Assembly: GCA_040751955.1 (NCBI GenBank)
Contig: JBFMFY010000047.1
Span: forward strand, 1-24,782
DNA length: 24,782 nt
Source of the DNA: SpSt-333 sp040751955
Lineage (GTDB): Bacteria; Bacteroidota; Ignavibacteria; UBA10030; UBA8401
Direction of reading: 5' to 3'
Shown here: piece after piece, positions 7,516 through 15,470 of the stretch
How the letters are laid out: each line of letters begins with the position of its first letter
Numbering within the stretch: the first letter of the stretch is position 1
The notes under the pieces: generated by a model
Told to the model about the DNA's origin: nothing
Databases searched by the model: none
The model's input: the letters and a program-made list of their open reading frames with translations, nothing else
Program-made: the position numbers and the translations under genes

Positions 7516-9915
7516 CTATGCTCCCATCGTTACTTCAACAATGTTCATCGTTCCGCCTTGCTGCGGTGGTATTTCCCCGCTGTGTTCTTTCCCATTGAGT
7601 CGGATCGATACAATACCTTTTTCAACACCGGCGGGGTTCTTCACAATTATTTTATATGTCGCCCCGCGCCATTTGCGAACAACTTCAAATCCTTTCCAAT
7701 CTTTTGGTATGCATGGATCGACGACGAGACCTGTAAATTGTGGACGTATGCCAAGTATCCACTTGGTTGCAGCAATATAATTCCATCCGCCGCTTCCGGT
7801 CAACCAAGGATGACGCGCCCTTCCGTGCGCGGTATGATCCTTTCCCATGATGAACTGGCAATAGGAATATGGTTCCGCTTCGCGCACTTCGATCTTGTCA
7901 TTTTGGTTATAGGGAAGAAGCGAATCATATAATTTCATCGCAAGAGTACCCCTCCCTAATTTGCATTCCGCAATTGTTGCCCATGGATTGGGGTGGCTGA
8001 ATATCGCGCCGTTCTCTTTGACTCCTTTGTACACCCGAGTCAGATATCCTATGTCGTCATTCGGAGATGAATACGTCGGCCAGCAGAGATGAATGCCATA
8101 CGGCGATGCGAGATATTTATGCACAGCATCCATGCTTTGTATAGACCGTTCCAATGATGCTGCTTCCGATAGCACAGCCCAGCTGTTGCTCTCCAGGAAT
8201 ATTTTCCCTTCTTCATTTTCATTCGTCCCGATTTTAATTCCCTTTTTCGTAATCCCGCGAATATACCATTCGCCATCCCACAATTCACGTTCGCATGACT
8301 CGCGAACTTTCTCAGCCATTGCCGAATATTTTTCGATATCCTTCTCACATTTCATATGGCGTGCCGCTTCAATAAATTCCTTCAATGCCCAGTAGTGCAT
8401 AAACGATACCATCGCACTTTGTCCGCCGCCAAGATTCAAACAATCGTTCCAATCAGCGCGGAGACCGAGGCAGACTCCGTTTGCAGCGGTCTGCTCTGCA
8501 GTAAAATCGAGCGAACGCTTCATATGTTCATAGACAGTAGCAGTCCCTTTATCTGCAAACGGAACAACCATCTTGAAAAAATCGAAATCCCCTGTTTCTC
8601 TTACATAATCACAGATCGAACCAATAATCCACAACGCATCGTCCGAACAAACATCTTCCATTCCGTGAATAATGTCCGATGCATTCGGCGTGGGAACAAC
8701 AGTGGGAAGTTTCACGCCCGGTAACCGCTCCTTGTTCGGCTTGAAAACATCAGGATCGAACAGGTGCAAACCGTATCCTTTACTCACCTGACCATGCAAC
8801 AACTCAATGAGACGCTCTTTGCATTTTTCCGGATTTGTGTGAACAACCGCCATAACATCCTGCGATGTATCGCGATATCCCAGTCCCGTCCTTCCCCCAA
8901 CTTCGATGAACGATGCAAACCGCGACCAGACAACGCATGTTTCTGCCTGGAACAATGTCCATGTGTTGATCATCGTGTTGAGACCTTCGTTCGGTGTTGT
9001 GCATTTAAAGACTGATTGCTTGCGGCGCCAATACACGGCAAGTTCATTGAAGGCATCATCGACTTTTTTAAAGTCAGAATATTTTTCACGGATCGGTTTT
9101 GCATCGTTCCGTGAACCGACACCAAGCATAAATATCAGTCTTGCCTCCTCTCCGGCTCCAAGTGTAATTTTCTTGTGGAGCGATCCACAGTGGTTTCCCC
9201 CCAATTCGGAGCTGTTGCTGCATTTTCCTTTTTCGACAGCGATCGGGTTCGACTCCGTCCGATAATTCCCGAGAAATTTATCGCGAACACAGTCATATCC
9301 GTCGGGATTCTCATTGGACGTGAAATAGTGATAGGTCCACGGCTCGTAGAAGAAATCATATTCGATGATGCCGTCGGCGTAGTTTGATCCGCTTGCATAC
9401 AACGACATCTGCAGGTTCTGATTATCGATCTCAATGTGATGGAATGAGAATTCAACGTACGTGAAAATGCTCAAATTCCTTCTCTTCCCATTGTTGTTCT
9501 TGATCTTCACATCCCACAACTCAGCATTGTCATTGACGGGGATGAAAAGCAATTGCTCAGCATGTATTCCCTGATAATCACTGATGAATTTTGAATACGA
9601 TAATCCGTGACGACATTGATACTTTGCTTTCGAAAGATCTTTCCCTACCGGCTGCCATGAGATCGACCAGTATTCACCCGTGTCATCATCCCTTATATAA
9701 ACATAATGTCCGGGACGATCCAGCGGCACGCCGTTTTGCCGGAACCGGGTGATCCTATGATGTTCTGCAGTTTTATAGAATGAATAGCCGCCGGCGTTAT
9801 GCGAAATGACCGTGCACAGATCCTTCACACCGATATAGTTGGTCCACGACGCGGGAACGTCGGGACGTTCTATCACATACTCATGATTTTCGTTATCAAA
9901 ATAACCGTATTGCAT
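7516..9915 (-). CDS. chbP: N,N'-diacetylchitobiose phosphorylase (GH94)
   Basis: 799 residues, ATG preceded by AAGGA at six bases. It splits N,N'-diacetylchitobiose with phosphate into GlcNAc-1-phosphate and GlcNAc in the cytoplasm, saving one ATP. It aligns from end to end, from memory, with Vibrio proteolyticus ChBP (801 residues): both open with a YGYFDN-type block and share RPGHY.Y.RDD.TG, CVVWSRFASFIEVGGRTGLG and ADWNDCLNLGG. The catalytic acid is D491 (WND; D492 in Vibrio). Phosphate-site residues also match: R342, H641 (SHPNPW) and T706 (WLTGSGGW). There is no signal peptide. The start is only 9 bases after the GH18 stop, with its ribosome site inside that gap, so the two are co-transcribed. 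Cellobiose phosphorylase is the main alternative, but the similarity to ChBP is much closer. Confidence 0.94.
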   Translation of the reverse strand: MQYGYFDNENHEYVIERPDVPASWTNYIGVKDLCTVISHNAGGYSFYKTAEHHRITRFRQNGVPLDRPGHYVYIRDDDTGEYWSISWQPVGKDLSKAKYQCRHGLSYSKFISDYQGIHAEQLLFIPVNDNAELWDVKIKNNNGKRRNLSIFTYVEFSFHHIEIDNQNLQMSLYASGSNYADGIIEYDFFYEPWTYHYFTSNENPDGYDCVRDKFLGNYRTESNPIAVEKGKCSNSSELGGNHCGSLHKKITLGAGEEARLIFMLGVGSRNDAKPIREKYSDFKKVDDAFNELAVYWRRKQSVFKCTTPNEGLNTMINTWTLFQAETCVVWSRFASFIEVGGRTGLGYRDTSQDVMAVVHTNPEKCKERLIELLHGQVSKGYGLHLFDPDVFKPNKERLPGVKLPTVVPTPNASDIIHGMEDVCSDDALWIIGSICDYVRETGDFDFFKMVVPFADKGTATVYEHMKRSLDFTAEQTAANGVCLGLRADWNDCLNLGGGQSAMVSFMHYWALKEFIEAARHMKCEKDIEKYSAMAEKVRESCERELWDGEWYIRGITKKGIKIGTNENEEGKIFLESNSWAVLSEAASLERSIQSMDAVHKYLASPYGIHLCWPTYSSPNDDIGYLTRVYKGVKENGAIFSHPNPWATIAECKLGRGTLAMKLYDSLLPYNQNDKIEVREAEPYSYCQFIMGKDHTAHGRARHPWLTGSGGWNYIAATKWILGIRPQFTGLVVDPCIPKDWKGFEVVRKWRGATYKIIVKNPAGVEKGIVSIRLNGKEHSGEIPPQQGGTMNIVEVTMGA

Positions 9916-9924
9916 TGTGTTTCC

Positions 9925-11106
9925 TTATTTTTTAGTTCCGCTGCCTGAGTTCAATTTAGAATGGACGACATTAAGCAGCGGTGTTGTTCCATCATTCAAA
10001 TAGTCGCCTGTAATCTCCCAGATGATCACTCCCCGGACTTTATTATCAATGACGTATTGCGCTTTGTAGGCAACTGACTCCTCATCATCGTATGAGATCA
10101 ATGTTTTTATTCCGGGAATGATGAGGTACGGTACTTTCGCACTTGCGTCCCAATACCTGTTGAACTTATCGACATGCTTGATGATATCGTAATAAAAAGC
10201 CCCTGCCGACAGGAAGAGCGATGTGTCCGCTCCGTTGTGTGATGTGTTCAACGAAGTGCATTGTGTGTATGTGTGACCGTAGAATGGAATTCCCAGATTA
10301 ATTTTTTCCGGCGAGATTCCCAGGGTTTTAGTATAGAATCTAAAACTCGCGTCAATGTTTCGAAGTGAATCGTTTTTGTTTGGTGCAAACAACGGCGCAT
10401 TATGTCCGCTCATCGGACTCCACGAGCCGTTGAAGTCGTATGTCATGATATTCAGCAAGTCAAGAAGCTCCGCTACCTGCTTGATCTCGTAATTGACAAG
10501 ACCGTCGGCTGATGCAGGAAGCGCTGCGGTGAGTAGTAATTTCTTTCCGATCTTTTTTCCATGCGCCTCCAGACTGTCTCTAGTTACTTTCAGCAGGAGA
10601 GTGAAATTCTGTTTATCGGCGGGAGTGCCGTTATGATCGGCATATCCGGGATATTCCCAGTCGATATCAATGCCGTCGAATCCATATTCTTTTATGACAT
10701 TCACACATGCATGGGCGAAGTTCGCCCGTGTTGTACTTGTTGCTGCAACTGCGGGAAAATTTCCTGAGTCTTCCCATCCACCGAGAGACAGCATCACTTT
10801 CACGTTGTTCTTGTGCGCAAGGTCTATCATTGATGGTTTACCATCAACGCGCTTCAATATCAGATTGTCTCCAACGGTATCTCTTCCGACAAGTTTTCCG
10901 TCGGGCATAGGATACCAAAAAGCGTAATTAATGATCGTCAATTTGTTGTACGGGATCTTCTCATGTGTCATCAAACTATTTTTGTGACGCCATTTCCACG
11001 AGGGATAGTACCCGATGATCTCCTTTTGTTGTCCCTGCAATTCAGTGACAAAACATGAGGAAATCATAAAAAAACAGATGAGTATAATTTGCGTTTTCAT
11101 TTTCAT
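9925..11106 (-). CDS. GH18 chitinase without sorting domain (probably periplasmic or lipid-anchored)
   Basis: 393 residues, ATG start. The N-terminus is a signal peptide (MKMK then a hydrophobic run); MISSC at 14-18 resembles a weak lipobox, otherwise cleavage near residue 25 is likely. One GH18 barrel fills the rest: SLGG at 107-110, the catalytic DGIDIDWE with D144, D147, D149 and proton donor E151, MTYDFNGSW at 221-229 and the closing Trp at about 363. Unlike its sister gene at 12509-13891 it has no C-terminal T9SS domain and ends in SGSGTKK. It sits directly upstream of the chitobiose phosphorylase (9-base gap). I infer that it trims imported chitin oligomers to the disaccharide in the periplasm. 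Activity on other GlcNAc glycans (endo-beta-N-acetylglucosaminidase) cannot be ruled out. Confidence 0.88.
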   Translation of the reverse strand: MKMKTQIILICFFMISSCFVTELQGQQKEIIGYYPSWKWRHKNSLMTHEKIPYNKLTIINYAFWYPMPDGKLVGRDTVGDNLILKRVDGKPSMIDLAHKNNVKVMLSLGGWEDSGNFPAVAATSTTRANFAHACVNVIKEYGFDGIDIDWEYPGYADHNGTPADKQNFTLLLKVTRDSLEAHGKKIGKKLLLTAALPASADGLVNYEIKQVAELLDLLNIMTYDFNGSWSPMSGHNAPLFAPNKNDSLRNIDASFRFYTKTLGISPEKINLGIPFYGHTYTQCTSLNTSHNGADTSLFLSAGAFYYDIIKHVDKFNRYWDASAKVPYLIIPGIKTLISYDDEESVAYKAQYVIDNKVRGVIIWEITGDYLNDGTTPLLNVVHSKLNSGSGTKK

Positions 11107-11185
11107 GCCAAATCGCTTATTTTAAAAACGGAACGACCAATGCGTACAGCATAGGAATACACCAATCCACGGTCTTCCGAAATCG

Positions 11186-11207
11186 GCGGGGTGCTGCAAC
11201 ACCCCGC
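11186..11207 (-). terminator. GC-rich hairpin between the permease and GH18 genes
   Basis: A perfect 8-base stem, GCGGGGTG (11186-11193) and CACCCCGC (11200-11207), with a 6-base loop, 11 bases past the permease stop codon. On the minus strand no T-run follows (CGATTTCGG), so it is more likely an attenuating or mRNA-stabilising hairpin than a full terminator. The remaining gap up to the GH18 start (11107) shows no convincing promoter. Confidence 0.5.
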
Positions 11208-11217
11208 TGTTTATTTG

Positions 11218-12492
11218 TTACCTGCTCTCCACGTCAATCTCCCTGAACGGCACCAGCCACGTCGCCAGAAATGACGGTATCGTTGCAACGATCACCCAAA
11301 TGAAAAAATCTTTGTAACCGAGAAAGTCGCTAAGGTAACCACTCAGCATGGAGGGGATGTTGAATCCGAGCGCCATCAACGCGGTTGCAAATGCATAATG
11401 CGCCATCTTGTATTTGCCGGGAGCGATCTGCTGCATCATAAACAATGTCAATCCTATAAATCCGAATCCGTATCCCAAATATTCGAACACCACCACCGCT
11501 TCGATGATATAGAAATCGGTCGGCTGTGCGATTGCGAGGAATGTATAGACAGCGAACGGGATATTGAACGCGCAGCAAAGAATAAAGAGCGATTTCCGCA
11601 ATCCTTTGTTTGCCGTAAAGTATCCTGACAGGATCGATCCGAGAATAAAAGCAAGCGGTGGAAAAAATCCGTAGAGCATGCCGATCTCTTCCGTCGACAA
11701 ACCAAGTCCTCCTTGCTCACGAGCGGCGCGCATAAAGAGCGGCACGATCTTGATCGCCTGCCCTTCAGCAAAGCGATACAGTATCAGGAAAGCGATCGCC
11801 CAGAAAATATATTTCTTTTGGAAGAATGTCTTCACTACATCGCCGAATGTTGCGAATGCTTCTTTCACATTGTGCACCTGATTCGATGCACCGCCGGAAG
11901 GAAGAAATCTTATATGATATAGACTCAACGCAACAAGGATAGCACCGAATATTCCCATCACGATCATCCACGCCGAGGTGACACCGAGCGAAGTCTCCAA
12001 TTTTCCGGCGATGATGACAAAGACACCCTGAGAAAGGATCTTCCCGACATTGTAAAAAGCCCCCTGCCAGCCGACATATTGCGCCTGCAACTTATCAGTG
12101 AGGACATTGATGTACACACCGTCCGCAGCGATATCGTGCGTAGCAAAATTGAATGCGATGATAGCAAAAAATACCAGCGACCATTGAAAGAATTCGGGTA
12201 ATTGCAAAGTGAGAGCAAGCAGTCCAAACGACACTCCACCGATGAACTGCGTTGCTACGACAAAATATTTTTTGGTCTTGAACATCTCCAGGATCGGACC
12301 CCACAACGGCTTCAACATCCACGGCCATGCAACAAGCGTTGTAAAGAACGCGATCTCGCCGTCGGCAAGTCCCATACTTTTGTACATCAATACGGATACG
12401 ACATTGACGACAACGAACGGCAATCCTTCGGCAACGTAGAGCGTCGGAACCCATAAAGCGGGATGAGTGATCTTTGATTCCATTATATTCAT
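11218..12492 (-). CDS. Major facilitator superfamily permease, AmpG-like (probable chitobiose importer)
   Basis: 424 residues from the ATG at 12492, with about 12 hydrophobic helices and no signal peptide. The start of helix 1 (LYVAEGLPFVVVNVVS) and the segment LVAWPWMLKPLWGPILEMF resemble AmpG, the inner-membrane permease for GlcNAc-anhydro-muropeptides, as does HDIAADGVYINVL with its buried charges in helix 4. Placed between two chitinases and just ahead of the chitobiose phosphorylase, it most likely brings GlcNAc disaccharides into the cytoplasm, where the phosphorylase needs them. The substrate is inferred. Other in-frame starts are GTG at 12507, one base past the upstream stop, and ATG at 12483; no ribosome site clearly separates them. 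A muropeptide-recycling role is the main alternative. Confidence 0.82.
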   Translation of the reverse strand: MNIMESKITHPALWVPTLYVAEGLPFVVVNVVSVLMYKSMGLADGEIAFFTTLVAWPWMLKPLWGPILEMFKTKKYFVVATQFIGGVSFGLLALTLQLPEFFQWSLVFFAIIAFNFATHDIAADGVYINVLTDKLQAQYVGWQGAFYNVGKILSQGVFVIIAGKLETSLGVTSAWMIVMGIFGAILVALSLYHIRFLPSGGASNQVHNVKEAFATFGDVVKTFFQKKYIFWAIAFLILYRFAEGQAIKIVPLFMRAAREQGGLGLSTEEIGMLYGFFPPLAFILGSILSGYFTANKGLRKSLFILCCAFNIPFAVYTFLAIAQPTDFYIIEAVVVFEYLGYGFGFIGLTLFMMQQIAPGKYKMAHYAFATALMALGFNIPSMLSGYLSDFLGYKDFFIWVIVATIPSFLATWLVPFREIDVESR

Positions 12493-12508
12493 TGGTAATT
12501 CTTTCACT

Positions 12509-13891
12509 TCATTTAAGAAGAATCATCGTTTTTGTTCGGACGCCGAATGCCGACTCGAGCCGGCAAAGATACGTTCCGCTTGAAAATGAATCTGCATTCC
12601 ATTGCACCGAATAATTCCCCGGAGTCTTCTCCTCGTTAACAAGTGATGTAACATTTCTGCCGAGCAAGTCACATATTGTAATCCGCACATGGGTACCGCT
12701 ATTCGCATTTCCGGATGGAATCGAAAAATATATCGTCGTTGTCGGGTTGAACGGATTCGGGAAATTGTTGGAGAGAGAATATGTTTGAGGAATTCCTTGC
12801 GCATGATCCCTCACGATATTTGATCCCGAGAACATCACCTTCCCGACCGCTTCCAGTAACGGTTGGTTCAACAGCGACACGGCATCCTGTCCCAATGCCC
12901 AGATCATCACACCTGCAAGATCATTCTCTTTTGAAAATTGACACTTCAACGATATCGACAACGAATCGTCATAGGAAATCAGTACCGGCGGAGTGAATGT
13001 AATGTATGGATTTTTTGTCACATCGTCCCATACGCGTGTTCCGTGAGTCAATCGGGAAAGGATATCAACGTATGTCAACTGCTCCGCTTTGGTGATCGCT
13101 TTGTACAAGCCGTACTGTCCCGCTGCGCATTCGAACCGATAGCCGTAGAACGGCATACCGACCACTATCTGATTCTTCGGTATTCCCCTGGTTGTGACAT
13201 GGTAATCCATGCTTGCCTTGATCGATCCGTCAAAACAGACCGAACCGGTCGGTGAATACAACGGGGAATTATGCCCGCTGTGGCTCCACGATCCGTGGAA
13301 ATCGTACGTCATGATGTTGAACCAGTCGATATGCTGTTTCAACACCGCATAGTCATGCCACTGTCCGGACCAGTTCGTCGCGCCAACCGCCAATGTGAGC
13401 AGCCAGTCGGGATTTTGTTTGTAGAGTGCGCTGTCCAATTCTATAACAAACTTTGTGAGATTATTTTTTTGCGTCACGTTTGCGGGACCTTCCCAATCCA
13501 GATCGACACCGTCGTAGTTGTTCGCATACAAAAAATCGATGATGTCAGCGATGAACTTCGCTCTCTTCAACGAATCGGCAACAACACCCGGGAAGTTGCC
13601 GCTCTCCGCAGCGCCGCCGAGCGACAGCGACACTTTTACATTTGCAGTATGCGCCGCAGCAACCAGTACAGCGTCGGGAATTTTGTACGCCGCATTGATC
13701 TTCAAATTCCCTTCAGCATCGGGATAAGCGAACGCATGATTAATATGTGTGAGATAATTATACTTCAGCGCCGATGCGGGGAATGTAACACCGTACCACC
13801 CCGGATAATAACCTATTACATACTTTTGTGCAGAAGATGTACATAGCACAAAAATCATAGAGAGTGAAACAATGGTATAAATAATCTTCAT
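12509..13891 (-). CDS. GH18 chitinase with T9SS C-terminal sorting domain
   Basis: 460 residues, ATG start, signal peptide ending near SSAQ (19-22). The GH18 barrel spans about 23-355: SLGG at 90-93, catalytic DGVDLDWE with D127, D130, D132 and donor E134, MTYDFHGSW at 194-202 and the closing Trp331. A T9SS type A sorting domain follows from about 372, opening with NNFPNPFNPTTTIYFSIP and ending in RTKTMILLK. The enzyme should be exported across the outer membrane and held at the surface or released, giving the first cut of chitin. There is no separate binding domain in the chain; the tandem-domain protein two genes upstream may supply substrate binding. Gaps are 2 bases to the deacetylase upstream and 1-26 bases to the permease downstream, depending on the permease start, so these genes share an operon. 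Confidence 0.92.
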   Translation of the reverse strand: MKIIYTIVSLSMIFVLCTSSAQKYVIGYYPGWYGVTFPASALKYNYLTHINHAFAYPDAEGNLKINAAYKIPDAVLVAAAHTANVKVSLSLGGAAESGNFPGVVADSLKRAKFIADIIDFLYANNYDGVDLDWEGPANVTQKNNLTKFVIELDSALYKQNPDWLLTLAVGATNWSGQWHDYAVLKQHIDWFNIMTYDFHGSWSHSGHNSPLYSPTGSVCFDGSIKASMDYHVTTRGIPKNQIVVGMPFYGYRFECAAGQYGLYKAITKAEQLTYVDILSRLTHGTRVWDDVTKNPYITFTPPVLISYDDSLSISLKCQFSKENDLAGVMIWALGQDAVSLLNQPLLEAVGKVMFSGSNIVRDHAQGIPQTYSLSNNFPNPFNPTTTIYFSIPSGNANSGTHVRITICDLLGRNVTSLVNEEKTPGNYSVQWNADSFSSGTYLCRLESAFGVRTKTMILLK

Positions 13892-13893
13892 TA

Positions 13894-15369
13894 TTATTTG
13901 ATCAACGCCATTTTTCTTGAAATTGTCATTCCATTCGCCGTAAGCCGGTACATGTAGATTCCGCTTGACAATTCTGTGCCGTTAAACGATGCTTCGTACG
14001 TTCCACTGTGCTGAAATCCATCAACGACAGTGGCAATTTCTCGTCCAAGGGCATCAGAGACAACGAGACGAACATTGACCGGTGTACGCAACGAATAGCG
14101 TATTGTCGTTTGGGGATTAAAGGGATTCGGAAAATTTTGTTCCAGCATAAAATCTTGTGCTAAAGCATGAACGTTTCGTACATCACTGATGACCGGCTCG
14201 TATTCCTGCTGCAGTGAGCGGTAGAGATACAAATGACCATAGTTGACGTACCATATATCGTTTCGATTGCTGATATAATCCAAATGCTGATGCAAATATT
14301 TTTTATTCCTGTCCGGATAGATCACCTGCGGATGCCACATTAAATGATAGACACCGCCTGCCGCAACGATCGAATTGAATGTGTTCTTCATAAACGTTGT
14401 GTCTATCGTACCGCCACCCCAACTTGGGGCACCGATCTCCAACGTCAATCCTGACGGTTCAAACATGTTTTTGGTTAAGTTCCACTGAGAAATATCCGCA
14501 TCACCGACAACGTATAGACGGGAGACGAGGTATCCGGCTGTAGAGACTAAAGAATCGACCGTATTGTCATACTCGCCGTATGGTGCAATCCACACATATA
14601 CATACTCTTTCGATCCATTCCTAAATTGTTGCGGAAGAGTGAGATTTTTCACGATGTCCTGATAACTCCCTGCCACTTCGCTGGCTGCAGCTGTGTACGG
14701 TATGTGCGGATGGGTTTGACTGTGCGAAACGACCTCGAAGTATCCGGAATCGAGTTGCTTCTGTAAATGATTCCATGTCGCAGGAGATGTCCAATCGAAT
14801 CTTGAGATCACTCCGCCTGTCACATATAATTTCCTCGATCGGAAAAGATACATTAATTCCGGGAACATGCTGTCGGACCAGTCAGCCCAATCATCAGCAG
14901 TAACTGTGACCACAGCGCGCCGGTTGTCGTAATACTGCGTGATACCTATGTATTGTGGGATGATATCATTACCTGATTGATCGCCGATCTTGAGCCAGAG
15001 AGAATCGCTTCCGGATGCGAATGCGACAGAAATAAAGGCTCTATTGCTGTCATAGTCGAACCGGGCGGTTTCGATGCCGTTAAAAAAGTCCGATGAAGTT
15101 TTTTGATTTATTTCATACCAGCCATCTTGCACATTGTGCTTTTTGAAGGCTTTAAGATTTTGAGAACCTGCAGGAATTGCGATGTGATACGTCATAGGAT
15201 ATGCGGCACCAAGCCGGAGATGATGTTCAGTATTCAGCACCATGCATAGTTCATTGTTTTGTGTTTGCAGAATTGTAATCGGTGTTGCAAGAAATGCAAA
15301 CAACGGAGTAATGTAACAGCAGAGCATGATGGTGATGAGCAACTGCGTGTGCATGGAATATTCTTTCAT
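13894..15369 (-). CDS. Secreted polysaccharide deacetylase (NodB/CE4-like) with T9SS sorting domain
   Basis: 491 residues from the ATG at 15369, which puts a signal peptide (HTQLLITIMLCCYITPLFAF) at the N-terminus. An extension to 15438 is open, but it would add 23 non-signal residues encoded across a hairpin. Residues about 30-145 form a domain I do not recognise, probably beta-rich. The NodB-like part carries the metal triad: TADDW (D159, D160) and HSQTH (H216, H220). It also has the APYGEYD loop at about 262-268 and MWHPQ near 344-348. A T9SS domain begins near 408 (MLEQNFPNPFNPQTTIRYSL). In this context it may remove N-acetyl groups from chitin or its oligomers outside the cell, but peptidoglycan or another acetylated glycan is possible. 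It lies 2 bases upstream of the GH18 start. Confidence 0.82.
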   Translation of the reverse strand: MKEYSMHTQLLITIMLCCYITPLFAFLATPITILQTQNNELCMVLNTEHHLRLGAAYPMTYHIAIPAGSQNLKAFKKHNVQDGWYEINQKTSSDFFNGIETARFDYDSNRAFISVAFASGSDSLWLKIGDQSGNDIIPQYIGITQYYDNRRAVVTVTADDWADWSDSMFPELMYLFRSRKLYVTGGVISRFDWTSPATWNHLQKQLDSGYFEVVSHSQTHPHIPYTAAASEVAGSYQDIVKNLTLPQQFRNGSKEYVYVWIAPYGEYDNTVDSLVSTAGYLVSRLYVVGDADISQWNLTKNMFEPSGLTLEIGAPSWGGGTIDTTFMKNTFNSIVAAGGVYHLMWHPQVIYPDRNKKYLHQHLDYISNRNDIWYVNYGHLYLYRSLQQEYEPVISDVRNVHALAQDFMLEQNFPNPFNPQTTIRYSLRTPVNVRLVVSDALGREIATVVDGFQHSGTYEASFNGTELSSGIYMYRLTANGMTISRKMALIK

Positions 15370-15415
15370 GAAAAAAATTGCAATGACTATCGTTGTCTCA
15401 TCATCCGTATATACA

Positions 15416-15437
15416 TGGGGCACCTTTCGATGCCCCA
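15416..15437 (-). other. Intercistronic hairpin before the deacetylase gene
   Basis: Perfect 7-base arms TGGGGCA (15416-15422) and TGCCCCA (15431-15437) with an 8-base loop, 34 bases past the stop of the tandem-domain protein. No T-run follows on either strand. It is probably an mRNA-processing or partial-attenuation hairpin. It also argues against the deacetylase start at 15438, whose first codons would be buried in the stem. Confidence 0.45.
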
Positions 15438-15470
15438 CGCCACCAATCCACCACTATACCACCAACAGCA

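Noticed and set aside
13271..13846. 191-residue open frame on the plus strand
   Set aside because: It lies fully antisense to the GH18 chitinase, whose motifs, signal peptide and sorting domain are unmistakable. The plus-strand product shows no recognisable motif.
15370..15438. Longer start for the deacetylase
   Set aside because: The added 23 residues are charged, precede a good signal peptide and are encoded across a perfect hairpin.
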